DNA of 64,000 nucleotides from positions 20,499-84,498 of the forward strand of contig NZ_KB894372.1 in NCBI RefSeq assembly GCF_000374425.1, in the 5' to 3' direction. Numbering within the stretch: position 1 is the stretch's first letter; every line of letters begins with the position of its first letter. The notes beneath the pieces are model-generated. The model ran no database searches and had not been told where the DNA came from. It was given only the letters and a program-made list of their open reading frames with translations. Source of the stretch: Acinetobacter tjernbergiae DSM 14971 = CIP 107465 (lineage in GTDB: Bacteria > Pseudomonadota > Gammaproteobacteria > Pseudomonadales > Moraxellaceae). Shown here one piece after another: positions 54,987-64,000 of this stretch. A program made the position numbers and the translations under genes.

Positions 54987-55523
54987 ATGGCCAGACTTAA
55001 AGCACGTTACAATGAAGAACTTAAAGCGAAGTTACAAGAACAACTTGGCATTAAGAATGTGATGGAAATTCCTCGCATTACCAAAATCACTCTTAATATG
55101 GGTGTAGGCGCAGCTGCAACTGATAAGAAATTATTAGATGGTGCTGTTGCTGATATGCAACTTATTGCTGGTCAAAAGCCAGTTGTGACACTTGCACGTA
55201 AATCAATTGCTGGTTTTAAAATCCGTGATGGTTGGCCAATTGGTTGTAAAGTTACTTTACGTGGCGACCAAATGTACGAATTCTTGGATCGCTTGATCTC
55301 GATCGCAATCCCTCGTATCCGTGACTTCCGTGGTTTCTCTTCGAAATCATTTGATGGTCGTGGTAACTACTCGATGGGTTTAAAAGAGCAGATCGTTTTC
55401 CCTGAAATCGATTTTGACAAGATTGATCGTATCCGTGGTTTAGATATCACGATTACGACTACTGCTCGTAGCGATGACGAAGGCCGTGCGCTTATGCGTG
55501 CATTCGGCTTCCCGTTCAAATAA
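54987..55523 (+). CDS. rplE: Large ribosomal subunit protein L5
   Basis: 178 residues. [20 protein letters not shown] at the start; [40 protein letters not shown] and [19 protein letters not shown] are all L5. It binds 5S rRNA in the central protuberance. In E. coli the start of this gene carries the S8 repressor site; whether it is kept here was not resolved by eye. Confidence 0.98.
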   Translation: MARLKARYNEELKAKLQEQLGIKNVMEIPRITKITLNMGVGAAATDKKLLDGAVADMQLIAGQKPVVTLARKSIAGFKIRDGWPIGCKVTLRGDQMYEFLDRLISIAIPRIRDFRGFSSKSFDGRGNYSMGLKEQIVFPEIDFDKIDRIRGLDITITTTARSDDEGRALMRAFGFPFK

Positions 55524-55532
55524 GAGGTCGAT

Positions 55533-55838
55533 ATGGCTAAGAAAGGTATGATTAATCGCGAATTGAAACGCGAAAAGACAGTTGCAAAATACGCTGCAAA
55601 ACGTGCTGAATTAAAAGCTACGATTGCTAACGTAAATGCAACTGACGAAGAACGTTTCGCAGCGACGCTAAAATTACAAGCATTACCACGTAATGCATCT
55701 CCAGTACGTCTTCGTAACCGCTGTGGTTTAACTGGTCGTCCTCATGGTTACTTCCGTAAGTTCGGTTTAAGCCGTAACAAATTACGTGACACAGTAATGC
55801 AGGGTGATGTACCTGGCGTTGTTAAAGCAAGCTGGTAA
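55533..55838 (+). CDS. rpsN: Small ribosomal subunit protein S14 (zinc-free form)
   Basis: 101 residues. This is the long, zinc-independent C- form: the region around [20 protein letters not shown] has one Cys rather than the four of the zinc-binding form. The end [17 protein letters not shown] is diagnostic. Sits in the 30S head next to S3 and S10. Confidence 0.98.
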   Translation: MAKKGMINRELKREKTVAKYAAKRAELKATIANVNATDEERFAATLKLQALPRNASPVRLRNRCGLTGRPHGYFRKFGLSRNKLRDTVMQGDVPGVVKASW

Positions 55839-55850
55839 GGAGCGACTATA

Positions 55851-56246
55851 ATGAGTATGCAAGATACCGTTGCCGACATGCTAACACGTGTTCGTAACGC
55901 ACAAATGGCAAAGAAACAAACCGTTTCTATGCCTTCTTCTAAGTTGAAAGTTGCGATTGCAAATGTACTTCAACAAGAAGGTTATGTTTCAAATGTAGAA
56001 GTTGCTCAAGAAGAGACAAAATCTACTTTGACCATTACGTTAAAATATTTCGAAGGCAAACCAGTTATCGAAACGGTTAAGCGCGTAAGCCGTCCAGGTC
56101 TTCGCCAATACCGTGGTAAAGATAAACTTCCAAGCGTTAAGCAAGGTTTAGGTATTGCAATTGTTTCTACAAGCAAAGGCATCATGACTGATCGCGCTGC
56201 ACGTGCTGCAGGCGTTGGTGGTGAAGTTGTTGCTTTTGTTTCTTAA
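55851..56246 (+). CDS. rpsH: Small ribosomal subunit protein S8
   Basis: 131 residues: [20 protein letters not shown] at the start and the C-terminal [20 protein letters not shown] with [12 protein letters not shown]8 is a central 16S-binding protein and in enteric bacteria the translational repressor of the spc operon. Confidence 0.98.
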   Translation: MSMQDTVADMLTRVRNAQMAKKQTVSMPSSKLKVAIANVLQQEGYVSNVEVAQEETKSTLTITLKYFEGKPVIETVKRVSRPGLRQYRGKDKLPSVKQGLGIAIVSTSKGIMTDRAARAAGVGGEVVAFVS

Positions 56247-56259
56247 TAGGTGAATCCTC

Positions 56260-56793
56260 ATGTCTCGTGTGGCTAAAGCCCCAGTAACTGTGCCAAATGG
56301 CGTAGCAGTTACTCAGAACGGCCGGCAGGTCGAAGTGAAAGGCAGTAAAGGTACATTGTCTTTCAACCTGCATGCGCTGGTCGAGCTAAAACAGGAAGAA
56401 GGTAAACTTCAACTTGCTCCAGTTAAAGAGTCGAAAGATGCTTGGATGCAAGCTGGTACTGCTCGCGCTGTATTAAATAACCTTGTAAAAGGGGTTAGTG
56501 AAGGCTTTGAACGTAAGTTGCAGCTTGTTGGTGTCGGTTATAAAGCTGCGGTTAAGGGTACAATTGTACATCTTAACCTTGGTTACTCGCACCCAATTGA
56601 CTACGCTTTACCTGAAAGTGTAACAGCGGAAACTCCAACTGCTACTGAAATCATTTTGAAATCAGCAAACAAGCAGTTGTTAGGTCAAGTAGCAGCGGAA
56701 ATCCGTGCATACCGTTCTCCTGAACCATATAAAGGTAAAGGTGTTCGTTATTCGGATGAAGTTATTCTTCGTAAAGAAGCTAAGAAGAAATAA
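56260..56793 (+). CDS. rplF: Large ribosomal subunit protein L6
   Basis: 177 residues. [18 protein letters not shown] at the start, [20 protein letters not shown] in the middle and the C-terminal [20 protein letters not shown] are typical. L6 lies at the base of the L7/L12 stalk, near the sarcin-ricin loop. Aminoglycoside-related changes in L6 were not looked for. Confidence 0.98.
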   Translation: MSRVAKAPVTVPNGVAVTQNGRQVEVKGSKGTLSFNLHALVELKQEEGKLQLAPVKESKDAWMQAGTARAVLNNLVKGVSEGFERKLQLVGVGYKAAVKGTIVHLNLGYSHPIDYALPESVTAETPTATEIILKSANKQLLGQVAAEIRAYRSPEPYKGKGVRYSDEVILRKEAKKK

Positions 56794-56807
56794 GGCGCGA
56801 GGTTCTT

Positions 56808-57158
56808 ATGAACGAAAAGAAACAAACCCGTTTGCGTCGTGCGAAAAGCACACGCTTGCACATTCGTGCATTGGGTGCGACTCGTTTGTGTGTAAACCGC
56901 ACTCCGCGTCACATCTATGCTCAAGTTATTTCAGCAGATGGTGGCAAAGTTTTAGCGCAAGCTTCAACTTTAGATGCATCTTTGCGTAGCGGTACTACAG
57001 GTAATGTAGACGCAGCTACTAAAGTAGGTGCTTTAATCGCAGAGCGTGCGAAAGCTGCTGGTGTAACGAAAGTTGCATTTGACCGTTCTGGTTTTAAATA
57101 TCATGGTCGTATCAAAGCCTTGGCTGATGCTGCTCGTGAAAACGGCTTGGAGTTCTAA
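56808..57158 (+). CDS. rplR: Large ribosomal subunit protein L18
   Basis: 116 residues: [20 protein letters not shown] at the start, [20 protein letters not shown] in the middle, and the end [20 protein letters not shown]. It binds 5S rRNA together with L5. Two bases separate it from rpsE. Confidence 0.98.
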   Translation: MNEKKQTRLRRAKSTRLHIRALGATRLCVNRTPRHIYAQVISADGGKVLAQASTLDASLRSGTTGNVDAATKVGALIAERAKAAGVTKVAFDRSGFKYHGRIKALADAARENGLEF

Positions 57159-57160
57159 TC

Positions 57161-57658
57161 ATGGCTAAAGTTGAACAAAACGAAGGTCTTGTTGAAAAGC
57201 TGGTTGCCGTTGATCGTGTAGCCAAAGTTGTTAAGGGTGGTCGTATCTTCTCTTTCACAGCATTGACTGTGGTAGGTGATGGTAATGGTCGTGTAGGTTT
57301 TGGTCGTGGTAAAGCACGTGAAGTTCCAGCTGCTATTTCTAAAGCACTTGAAGCTGCACGTCGTAACATGATTACTGTAGATCTTGCTGGTACTACTTTA
57401 CAACACCCTGTGAATGCTCGTCATGGTGCAAGCCGTGTATATATGCAACCTGCTTCAGAAGGTACTGGCGTAATTGCTGGTGGCGCGATGCGTGCTGTTC
57501 TTGAAGCTGCAGGTGTACATAACGTACTTGCTAAATGTTATGGTTCTACAAATGCTGCTAACGTAGTAAACGCAACTTTCAAAGGTTTGCGTGATATGAC
57601 TTCTCCTGAGAAAGTCGCTGCGAAACGTGGTCTTTCAGTAGAACAAATTCAAGGGTAA
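57161..57658 (+). CDS. rpsE: Small ribosomal subunit protein S5
   Basis: 165 residues. The N-terminal dsRNA-binding part includes [20 protein letters not shown] and the [20 protein letters not shown] loop where spectinomycin-resistance changes fall; the loop (KVVKGGRIF) looks wild-type. The C-terminal domain has [19 protein letters not shown]. Part of the mRNA entry channel and decoding accuracy. Confidence 0.98.
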   Translation: MAKVEQNEGLVEKLVAVDRVAKVVKGGRIFSFTALTVVGDGNGRVGFGRGKAREVPAAISKALEAARRNMITVDLAGTTLQHPVNARHGASRVYMQPASEGTGVIAGGAMRAVLEAAGVHNVLAKCYGSTNAANVVNATFKGLRDMTSPEKVAAKRGLSVEQIQG

Positions 57659-57664
57659 TCAATC

Positions 57665-57841
57665 ATGAAAACGATTAAAGTTACCCAGACTAAATCTTCT
57701 TCGCATCGTTTAAAAAATCATAAACTTTGCTTACAAGGTCTAGGTCTGCGTCGTATTGGTCATACTGTAGAAGTGCAAGATACGCCTTCTAACCGTGGTA
57801 TGGTCAACAAAGTTTACTATATGGTTAGTGTAGAGGAATAA
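57665..57841 (+). CDS. rpmD: Large ribosomal subunit protein L30
   Basis: 58 residues, ATG 57665 to TAA 57841, too short for common ORF cut-offs. The sequence begins [20 protein letters not shown] and continues [20 protein letters not shown], which is L30. It occupies its canonical place between rpsE and rplO, six bases after rpsE and three before rplO. Confidence 0.97.
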   Translation: MKTIKVTQTKSSSHRLKNHKLCLQGLGLRRIGHTVEVQDTPSNRGMVNKVYYMVSVEE

Positions 57842-57844
57842 GCC

Positions 57845-58285
57845 ATGACTCTGCGTTTAAATGAACTTGCACCTGCAGAAGGTGCTAAGCGTGAAAATCG
57901 TCGTTTAGGCCGTGGTATCGGTTCTGGTGTTGGTAAGACTGGTGGCCGTGGTGTCAAAGGTCAGAATTCACGTAAAAGTGGTGGTACTCGTCCAGGCTTT
58001 GAAGGTGGTCAAACAGCGTTATATCGTCGTTTACCTAAATTCGGTTTCACTAGCCAAATCGCTTTAAAAACTGCTGAAGTACGCTTGTCTGAGTTGAACA
58101 AAGTGGAAGGTGATGTTGTTAGCCTTGAAACTTTGAAAGCTGCGAATGTTGTTCGTCGTGACCAAATTCGTGCTCGCATCGTGCTTTCTGGTGAAATCAC
58201 TCGCGCGTTCACTGTACAAGGTGTTGCGTTGACTAAAGGCGCTAAAGCTGCTGTTGAAGCTGCTGGCGGTAAAGTCGAGGAGTAA
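57845..58285 (+). CDS. rplO: Large ribosomal subunit protein L15
   Basis: 146 residues. The Gly/Arg-rich N-terminal extension ([20 protein letters not shown]) threads into 23S r[23 protein letters not shown] and the Ala/Gly/Lys C-terminus follow. Ends six bases before secY. Confidence 0.98.
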   Translation: MTLRLNELAPAEGAKRENRRLGRGIGSGVGKTGGRGVKGQNSRKSGGTRPGFEGGQTALYRRLPKFGFTSQIALKTAEVRLSELNKVEGDVVSLETLKAANVVRRDQIRARIVLSGEITRAFTVQGVALTKGAKAAVEAAGGKVEE

Positions 58286-58291
58286 TCTCGA

Positions 58292-59650
58292 GTGTCTATG
58301 ACTCCTAGTTCTTCCGGTCATGTAAACATGATGAAAGGCCAACCATTTCATGTGAAATATCGTGAAATTATTCGTCGATTAATGTTTTTGATTGGCGCGT
58401 TATTGGTCTTTCGACTAGGAGCGCATATTCCGTTGCCGGGGATTGATAATGTAGCGCTAGCGCGGTTTTTTAAAGCTAATGAAGGTACCTTCTTAGGTTT
58501 ATTCAACATGTTCTCTGGCGGTGCATTAGAACGCATGTCGATTTTAGCGTTAGGGATTATGCCGTATATTTCTGCATCGATTATTGTGCAGTTAATGTCA
58601 ACAGTAGTTCCTTCGCTAGAAGCTTTGAAAAAAGAAGGCGAGCAGGGCAAGCGTAAGATCAATCAATATACACGCTATGGCACCTTATTCCTTGCACTCG
58701 TGCAAGGTGTGGGGATGTGTGCTGGTCTGATTAGTCAGGGTATTACCTTGAGTTCTGGACTTGCATTTTATGTTCCAGCAGTCACTTCTTTAGTTGCTGG
58801 AACAATGTTTTTGATGTGGCTTGGAGAGCAGATTACCGAACGTGGTGTTGGTAATGGCATTTCGATGATTATTTTTGCAGGTATTGTGGCGGGGTTACCA
58901 AATTTAGTAATTCAATCATTTACATCTGTTCAGAATGGTCAAGGTAGTTTAATTGGTTTGGCTGTATTCGGCTTATTGTCGCTAGCAGTTCTTGCTGCGA
59001 TTGTGTTTATTGAAAAAGCACAACGTCGTATTCCTGTGAACTACGCACAAAAACAACAAGGTCGTCGTGTGTTTACTGCACAGCAAACACATTTGCCATT
59101 GAAAATTAATATGGCAGGTGTTATTCCAGCGATTTTTGCAAGCTCTTTGTTGTTATTTCCAGCGAGCTTGGGACAATGGTTGGGAAGTGCTGATCCAAAT
59201 GCAGGGATTGTGAAACGTAGCCTACAAGATCTGGCATTGGTGTTATCACCTGGACAGCCGTTGTATTTAATGCTCTTTGGCGCGTTAATTATTTTCTTCT
59301 GTTACTTCTATACCGCGCTGGTTTTTAGCCCGAAGGAAGTATCCGAGAATTTAAAACGTAGCGGAGCATATGTGCCTGGTATCCGCCCAGGTGAGCAAAC
59401 GGCTCGTTATTTAGATCATATTCTTAACCGTTTGACTTTTATTGGTGCAATCTATATTACCGTGGTGTGTTTAATGCCAATGGTTCTACAAAGTTCGTTT
59501 GGTATTCCATTTCATTTAGGTGGAACATCTTTACTAATTGTAGTAGTAGTTGTAATGGACTTTATGGCGCAACTCCAAGCGCACCTTACGTCGCATCAAT
59601 ATGATGATCAAACGTTAATGAGAAAAACGACTGCTCATCCTAAGGGATAA
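58292..59650 (+). CDS. secY: Protein translocase subunit SecY
   Basis: 452 residues from GTG 58292 ([19 protein letters not shown]); an ATG follows at 58298 and GAGGAG lies ahead of both. Ten membrane helices form the Sec channel in the inner membrane. Landmarks are [16 protein letters not shown], the plug-region [40 protein letters not shown], and the cytoplasmic loop [19 protein letters not shown] that contacts SecA and ribosomes. It is the usual penultimate gene of the spc operon. Confidence 0.98.
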
Positions 59651-59670
59651 GCGCACTTAGAGGTTTCATC

Positions 59671-59787
59671 ATGAAAGTACAAGCTTCTGTAAAGAAAATT
59701 TGTGGTAGCTGCAAAGTTATCCGTCGTAATGGGGTTATTCGCGTGATTTGTAGCGCAGAACCTCGTCATAAACAGCGTCAAGGTTAA
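59671..59787 (+). CDS. rpmJ: Large ribosomal subunit protein L36
   Basis: 38 residues, ATG 59671 to TAA 59787, below common ORF thresholds. [20 protein letters not shown] then a Cys and His ([15 protein letters not shown]) give the C-x2-C-x12-C-x4-H zinc ribbon of the zinc-binding L36. It lies 20 bases after secY, in its classical place. Confidence 0.97.
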
Positions 59788-59802
59788 TTTAATTAAGACC
59801 TG

Positions 59803-59832
59803 TTGATTTCAGTAGGCTAATTAGGTTATTAT
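59803..59832 (+). promoter_or_regulatory. Probable promoter of the alpha operon
   Basis: TTGATT (59803-59808), an 18-base spacer and TATTAT (59827-59832), ahead of rpsM. A moderate match; an internal promoter in this position is common. Confidence 0.5.
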
Positions 59833-59859
59833 CCGCCCCTCAAGATTTTTGTGGGGCGG
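59833..59859 (+). promoter_or_regulatory. GC-rich hairpin in the alpha-operon leader
   Basis: CCGCCCC / GGGGCGG, seven base pairs, with a T-rich loop. It is followed by TTGATTATCTTG rather than a clean T run. It would lie at the very 5' end of a transcript from the promoter above, or act as an attenuator on read-through RNA. Confidence 0.55.
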
Positions 59860-59894
59860 TTGATTATCTTGACTGCCTTTTTGGAGAAAATTGA

Positions 59895-60251
59895 ATGGCT
59901 CGTATTGCCGGTGTAAACATTCCGGATAACAAGCATGCTGTTATCTCTCTCACGTATATCTTTGGTATCGGTCGCCATACTGCTAAGAATATCTTAGCTG
60001 CTGTTGGTATTGCTGAAACCACGAAAATCCGTGAATTAGATGATGCTCAGCTTGATGCGATTCGTGCAGAAGTTACTAAGGTTCCAACCGAAGGTGACTT
60101 ACGTCGCGAAATTTCCATGAACATTAAACGTTTAATGGATTTAGGCTGCTATCGTGGTCTTCGTCATCGTCGCAGCTTGCCTGTCCGCGGTCAACGCACC
60201 AAAACTAACGCACGTACCCGTAAAGGTCCGCGCAAACCGATTAAAAAGTAA
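59895..60251 (+). CDS. rpsM: Small ribosomal subunit protein S13
   Basis: 118 residues with GGAGAAAATTGA before [23 protein letters not shown], the helix-two-turn-helix [18 protein letters not shown], and the basic tail [19 protein letters not shown]13 contacts the P-site tRNA and bridges the subunits. First gene of the alpha operon. Confidence 0.98.
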   Translation: MARIAGVNIPDNKHAVISLTYIFGIGRHTAKNILAAVGIAETTKIRELDDAQLDAIRAEVTKVPTEGDLRREISMNIKRLMDLGCYRGLRHRRSLPVRGQRTKTNARTRKGPRKPIKK

Positions 60252-60270
60252 GATTTCTGGAAGCTAAAAG

Positions 60271-60657
60271 ATGGCTAAAGATACTCGCACACGCAAGAAG
60301 GTCACTCGTACCGTCTCTGAAGGTGTTGCACACATTCACGCGTCTTTTAATAACACCATTGTAACGATTACCGATCGTCAAGGTAATGCATTGGCTTGGG
60401 CTACCTCTGGTGGACAAGGCTTCCGTGGTTCACGTAAATCAACTCCGTTTGCTGCTCAGGTAGCTGCTGAAGTTGCTGGTAAAGCAGCTTTGGATTACGG
60501 TTTGAAAAACCTAGACGTCCTTGTAAAAGGTCCTGGTCCAGGTCGTGAGTCTGCGGTTCGTGCATTAGGCGCAGTGGGTTATAAGATTAACAGCATTACC
60601 GATGTGACACCAATTCCTCACAACGGTTGCCGTCCACCTAAAAAACGTCGCGTGTAA
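60271..60657 (+). CDS. rpsK: Small ribosomal subunit protein S11
   Basis: 128 residues. [40 protein letters not shown] and the end [19 protein letters not shown]11 forms part of the mRNA exit cleft; the C-terminal N-G site is the usual isoaspartate position in E. coli S11. Confidence 0.98.
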
Positions 60658-60669
60658 GGAGAAACATTC

Positions 60670-61296
60670 ATGGCTCGTTATATTGGTCCAAAATGCAAAC
60701 TCTCTCGCCGCGAAGGGACAGACCTGCAACTTAAATCAGGCGTTAAACCGTTTGATGTTAAAACCAAAAAACACAATAAAGCACCTGGTCAACATGGTCA
60801 GGCTCGTGGTGGTAAGCAATCTGAGTATTCACTACAATTACGTGAAAAACAAAAAGTACGTCGTATGTACGGTGTGTTAGAACGTCAATTTAGTAACTAC
60901 TATAAAGAAGCAGCTCGTGTGAAAGGCGCAACAGGTGAAAACTTGTTGAAATTGCTTGAAAGCCGTCTTGATAACGTAGTTTATCGCATGGGTTTTGGTT
61001 CTACACGTTCAGAAGCTCGTCAATTAGTATCTCACCGTTCTATTACTTTAAATGGTCGTCGTGTAAACATTGCGTCTATTCAAGTAAAAGCGGGTGATGT
61101 AATTGCAGTGCATGAAGGTGCTAAACAACAATTGCGTATCAAAAACGCGATTGAATTAGCTGCTCAACGTGGTATTCCTGCTTGGATGGAAGTTGATCAT
61201 TCTAAGTTGGAAGGTACGTTTAAAGCTGCACCAGATCGCTCTGATTTACCTGCTGAAATCAACGAAAGCTTGATTGTAGAATTGTATTCTAAATAA
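60670..61296 (+). CDS. rpsD: Small ribosomal subunit protein S4
   Basis: 208 residues. [20 protein letters not shown] at the start; the S4 domain around [20 protein letters not shown] and the ending [18 protein letters not shown]. Primary assembly protein of 16S rRNA. In enteric bacteria S4 also represses the alpha operon through a leader pseudoknot; not verified here. Confidence 0.98.
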   Translation: MARYIGPKCKLSRREGTDLQLKSGVKPFDVKTKKHNKAPGQHGQARGGKQSEYSLQLREKQKVRRMYGVLERQFSNYYKEAARVKGATGENLLKLLESRLDNVVYRMGFGSTRSEARQLVSHRSITLNGRRVNIASIQVKAGDVIAVHEGAKQQLRIKNAIELAAQRGIPAWMEVDHSKLEGTFKAAPDRSDLPAEINESLIVELYSK

Positions 61297-61314
61297 TCCT
61301 TGAGGTAGCAATAA

Positions 61315-62322
61315 ATGACGCGTACTGCAAACGAGTTTCTAACTCCGCAAGCGATCAAGGTCGAAGCGGTGAGCGGGACCTCGGCAAAAGTGATTCTTGA
61401 ACCTTTAGAGCGTGGCTTTGGTCATACTCTAGGTAATGCTTTACGTCGCATTCTATTGTCTTCTTTACCTGGCGCTGCTGTGGTTGAAGTTGAGATAGAA
61501 GGCGTCGAGCACGAGTACAGTACTTTAGAAGGCTTGCAGCAGGACATCGTCGAGCTCTTGCTGAACCTAAAAGGATTGTCTATTAAGCTGTTCGATCAAA
61601 ATGAAGCATATTTAACATTAGAGAAACAAGGTGCAGGTGACGTAACAGCAGCTGATCTTCGTTTACCTCATAATGTTGAAGTGGTTAACCCTGATCATTT
61701 AATCGGTACTTTGAGTTCTTCTGGTTCATTAAAAATGCGCCTTAAAGTAGCTCAAGGTCGTGGTTATGAAACATCTGACTCACGTTTCCCTGAAGGTGAA
61801 ACACGTCCAGTAGGTCGTTTACAGTTAGATGCTTCTTATAGCCCAATCAAGCGCGTGTCTTACACAGTTGAAAATGCTCGTGTAGAACAGCGTACCGATC
61901 TTGATAAGTTAGTGATTGATCTTGAAACTAACGGAACGGTTGATCCTGAAGAAGCAATCCGCAAAGCGGCAACAATTTTGCAACAACAAATTGCAATCTT
62001 TGTTGATCTTCAGAAAGACCAAACTCCTGTTGCTCAAGAGCCTCGCGAAGAAGTTGACCCAATCTTGCTTCGTCCAGTAGATGATCTCGAGCTTACTGTT
62101 CGTTCTGCTAACTGTTTGAAGGCAGAAAATATTTACTACATTGGTGATCTTGTTCAACGTACTGAAGTTGAGTTGTTAAAAACTCCTAACTTAGGTAAAA
62201 AATCGTTAACTGAGATCAAAGATGTTTTGGCATCGAAAGGTTTACAACTCGGCATGCGTTTAGAGAACTGGCCACCAGCTAGTCTCCGTATGGATGACCG
62301 TTTTGCCTATCGTAGCCGTTAA
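61315..62322 (+). CDS. rpoA: RNA polymerase alpha subunit
   Basis: 335 residues. N-terminal dimerisation domain: [20 protein letters not shown] (about residues 28-47), [20 protein letters not shown]. After a linker (about 230-255), the C-terminal domain [20 protein letters not shown] and [20 protein letters not shown] binds UP elements and activators. The alpha-CTD has the usual Arg and Lys/Asn DNA contacts. Standard length. Confidence 0.98.
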   Translation: MTRTANEFLTPQAIKVEAVSGTSAKVILEPLERGFGHTLGNALRRILLSSLPGAAVVEVEIEGVEHEYSTLEGLQQDIVELLLNLKGLSIKLFDQNEAYLTLEKQGAGDVTAADLRLPHNVEVVNPDHLIGTLSSSGSLKMRLKVAQGRGYETSDSRFPEGETRPVGRLQLDASYSPIKRVSYTVENARVEQRTDLDKLVIDLETNGTVDPEEAIRKAATILQQQIAIFVDLQKDQTPVAQEPREEVDPILLRPVDDLELTVRSANCLKAENIYYIGDLVQRTEVELLKTPNLGKKSLTEIKDVLASKGLQLGMRLENWPPASLRMDDRFAYRSR

Positions 62323-62340
62323 TTAAGTAGGACTATCACC

Positions 62341-62706
62341 ATGCGTCATCGTAATAGTGGTGTGAAATTAGGCCGTACAAGCAGCCACCGTAAGGCGTTG
62401 TTCCAAAATTTAACAAATGCTTTAGTTGAGCATGAGTTAATTAAAACAACTTTGCCTAAAGCGAAAGAACTTCGCCGCGTTGCTGAGCCTTTAATCACTT
62501 TGGCTAAAAACGATACTGTTGCAAACCGTCGCTTAGCGTTTGCTCGTACTCGTTCAGCAGCAACTGTTGGTAAATTATTTACCGTTCTTGGCCCTCGTTA
62601 CAAAGAACGTAACGGCGGTTATCTTCGTGTTCTTAAAGCGGGCTTCCGTGCAGGTGATGCTGCACCGATGGCTTACGTTGAACTCGTTGACCGTGAAGTA
62701 AAATAA
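62341..62706 (+). CDS. rplQ: Large ribosomal subunit protein L17
   Basis: 121 residues, the short bacterial form. [40 protein letters not shown] and [20 protein letters not shown]. It lies by the peptide tunnel exit. Last gene of the cluster, followed by a strong terminator. Confidence 0.98.
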   Translation: MRHRNSGVKLGRTSSHRKALFQNLTNALVEHELIKTTLPKAKELRRVAEPLITLAKNDTVANRRLAFARTRSAATVGKLFTVLGPRYKERNGGYLRVLKAGFRAGDAAPMAYVELVDREVK

Positions 62707-62737
62707 TACTTCTACGTGTAGAACAGTCAGTTGTTCC

Positions 62738-62770
62738 AAAAAAGGTCGGTGTAATAGCCGACCTTTTTTA
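62738..62770 (+). terminator. Rho-independent terminator of the alpha operon
   Basis: Stem AAGGTCGG / CCGACCTT extended by A and T runs, eight-base loop, six T. Confidence 0.93.
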
Positions 62771-62964
62771 TTTTTGAAATTAATTTATTTTTATAATAGT
62801 GAAATAATAATCTTTAGATAAAAAATATTTAAAATTAGGTTTTAAATAAAGGCTATCACTTTACATTAGAAAAATTTGTGAAGTAGAATTCGGTAAAATA
62901 AACATTTAAAAATTAGTTATAAATGTTTATACAAAATTTATTAATGATTAAGTTGAGAGAGTTT

Positions 62965-63531
62965 ATGAAAAAAATTGCTATTATTGGGGTAATGTTTGCT
63001 ACTTTTAGTGTAACAGGGTGTGCTATAAATTTACCTTTTAATAATCGTTTAAATTATTCTTCCATTTCACAGTTATCTACATTACCAAAATTAAATGACA
63101 AAATAGTTATTAAATGGAATCCTGAGACTTTTCCAAAGCGTATTGATATACAAGGAGCAGATGGCTTTGTAGGTGGAGGAACTAGAACAAGGGTTCCTAC
63201 TGGTATAGCTTTATCTAATCGGATAGAAGAAGCAATTGCTCAATACGTTACGATTTCATCAGATGGTAAACCTTTAATGATTACCGTTGAGAATGCTCGT
63301 TCGGGTTTTGAATATTCTGCTGGTATATTTAATATTACTCCAGCAGTTGATGTAGCGAATGTCACTTTAACAGCTACTTTTAATTATGAAGGTAAGAGTT
63401 GGTCTAATACTTATACTTCAAAACTTAAAGATCCTAAAATTGGAGGTAGTAGTCAAACAGGGTTATTGGAATCAGCTTGGGATGACATTGCAATCCAAGT
63501 TGCAAAAGATGTTTCTAAACATTTGAATTAA
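62965..63531 (+). CDS. Small lipoprotein of unknown function
   Basis: 188 residues from ATG 62965 with TTGAGAGAG just upstream; the open frame to 62923 adds residues ahead of a normal signal sequence. MKKIAIIGVMFATFSVTGC is a lipoprotein signal with Cys19. The rest is strand-rich with DKIVIKWNPETFPKRIDIQG, a Gly/Arg turn (GGGTRTRVPTG) and a long beta-sandwich-like second half ending in a helix (DDIAIQVAKDVSKHL). AT-rich relative to the ribosomal cluster beside it. No family recognised. Confidence 0.75.
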   Translation: MKKIAIIGVMFATFSVTGCAINLPFNNRLNYSSISQLSTLPKLNDKIVIKWNPETFPKRIDIQGADGFVGGGTRTRVPTGIALSNRIEEAIAQYVTISSDGKPLMITVENARSGFEYSAGIFNITPAVDVANVTLTATFNYEGKSWSNTYTSKLKDPKIGGSSQTGLLESAWDDIAIQVAKDVSKHLN

Positions 63532-63543
63532 ATTTTGAACTAT

Positions 63544-63570
63544 AAATAGGAGTAAAACTCCTATTTTTAC
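63544..63570 (+). terminator. Rho-independent terminator of the lipoprotein gene
   Basis: Stem AATAGGAGT / ACTCCTATT, three-base loop, five T. Confidence 0.88.
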
Positions 63571-64000
63571 GTAGTGTAGAGCGTATTATCAGAACAATTT
63601 TATTATGAATTATTGATTGTAAAAAATGATTCTGTCATGGTTCATAACAGTTCTGATTATAAGTCTTTTAATACTTTAAAGTATCATTATTTAATATAAC
63701 CACGAATCGTGGATAAAAAATTGACTTGAAAAATAAAAGAACTAGAGCCATCAGTTGAGTTACCACACCAAACCTAAAGCTCTAGTCCTAATGTTCAATA
63801 GTACCGAATTATTCTGTGTAATCGATGATTTCTTTCTTAAATTTGAATCAACTTATTGGAAGTTTCTCAAACAAATCCGCTACTCTTTAAGAATCAGAAC
63901 TGCACAGCTGACCATCTCGGAAATTAGCTTTATCGCCATTTGGTATAAGTGTTCTCACTTCAGTAATTTCAAAGCCTTTTTCACACGGTTAACGGAAGAT
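63571..64000 (+). mobile_element. Left part of an IS982-family insertion sequence
   Basis: The transposase reading frame at the window end shows an insertion sequence here. The left terminal repeat was not identified. Candidate landmarks are the small palindrome CCACGAATCGTGG (about 63700-63712) and the TTGACT box shortly after it, which could be a promoter at the element's end. Boundary uncertain by about 200 bases. Confidence 0.6.
63791..64000 (+). CDS. IS982-family transposase, N-terminal part (runs off the window)
   Basis: 70 codons open to the last base, starting ATG 63791. The protein begins MFNSTELFCVIDDFFLKF and continues LTISEISFIAIWYKCSHF, then NFKAFFTRLTED. This N-terminus is that of the IS982-family DDE transposases common in Acinetobacter (IS17 and ISAba825 type, from memory). 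The catalytic residues lie beyond the window, so integrity cannot be judged. The left end must lie between the lipoprotein terminator (63570) and 63791; an inverted repeat ACTAGAGC / GCTCTAGT spans 63741-63786. Confidence 0.85.
   Translation, partial: MFNSTELFCVIDDFFLKFESTYWKFLKQIRYSLRIRTAQLTISEISFIAIWYKCSHFSNFKAFFTRLTED

Overview
The window looks like a chromosomal segment of an Acinetobacter species (Moraxellaceae, Gammaproteobacteria). The reasons are low-to-moderate GC, protein sequences that read as typical Acinetobacter versions (MMEV-type L22, [12 protein letters not shown] Dxs, GTG-started MPIEF-type RibA), a complete five-gene mla phospholipid-transport operon, and an IS982-family transposase resembling the IS17 / ISAba825 group at the right edge. 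Identification is by reading the sequence; no search was run.

Layout. 1-2.2 kb: tail of a flavin monooxygenase, a small exported protein, then an AT-rich patch with an orphan immunity-like gene and a frameshifted pseudogene. 2.3-5.4 kb: glyQ-glyS. 5.4-8.4 kb: an orphan protein with a transglutaminase-like Cys/His/Asp pattern, then a two-gene radical-SAM / DNA-metabolism module that is widespread but poorly understood. 8.5-22.7 kb: mixed housekeeping (HPP-CBS membrane protein, PspC protein, lipoproteins, acyl-CoA dehydrogenase, aroE, hemF, ribA, dxs, suhB) with small unknowns. 22.7-25.1 kb: a DEAD-box RNA helicase with a long structured leader and an Arg/Gly tail made of tandem DNA repeats. 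25.5-28.7 kb: mlaFEDCB. 28.8-48.9 kb: CorA-type transporter, LOG-family hydrolase, NUDIX, comF, recG, plsB, tesB, a dicarboxylate symporter, engB, an hmp-nsrR nitric-oxide pair with a visible NsrR operator, a HerA-like ATPase, metC and a glutamine amidotransferase-like protein.

48.9-62.7 kb is the S10-spc-alpha ribosomal protein supercluster in canonical gammaproteobacterial order (rpsJ to rplQ, including secY, rpmJ and rpoA). It has a good sigma70 promoter ahead of rpsJ, a large hairpin between rpsQ and rplN, a promoter ahead of rpsM, and a strong terminator after rplQ. Immediately downstream are a small lipoprotein gene and the start of an IS982-family element that runs off the window.

How genes work together: the Mla proteins form an inner-membrane ABC/MCE complex with its periplasmic carrier; NsrR probably represses hmp through the operator upstream of hmp; glyQ and glyS make the two subunits of one synthetase; the two genes at 6.4-8.4 kb form a presumed DNA repair or modification unit; the 13.8-kb ribosomal cluster supplies half the ribosomal proteins, the protein-export channel SecY and the RNA polymerase alpha subunit. 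Most of the window is conserved core genome. Accessory signals are limited to about 0.9-2.1 kb, 5.4-6.1 kb, 21.8-22.7 kb, 28.8-29.4 kb and the last kilobase.
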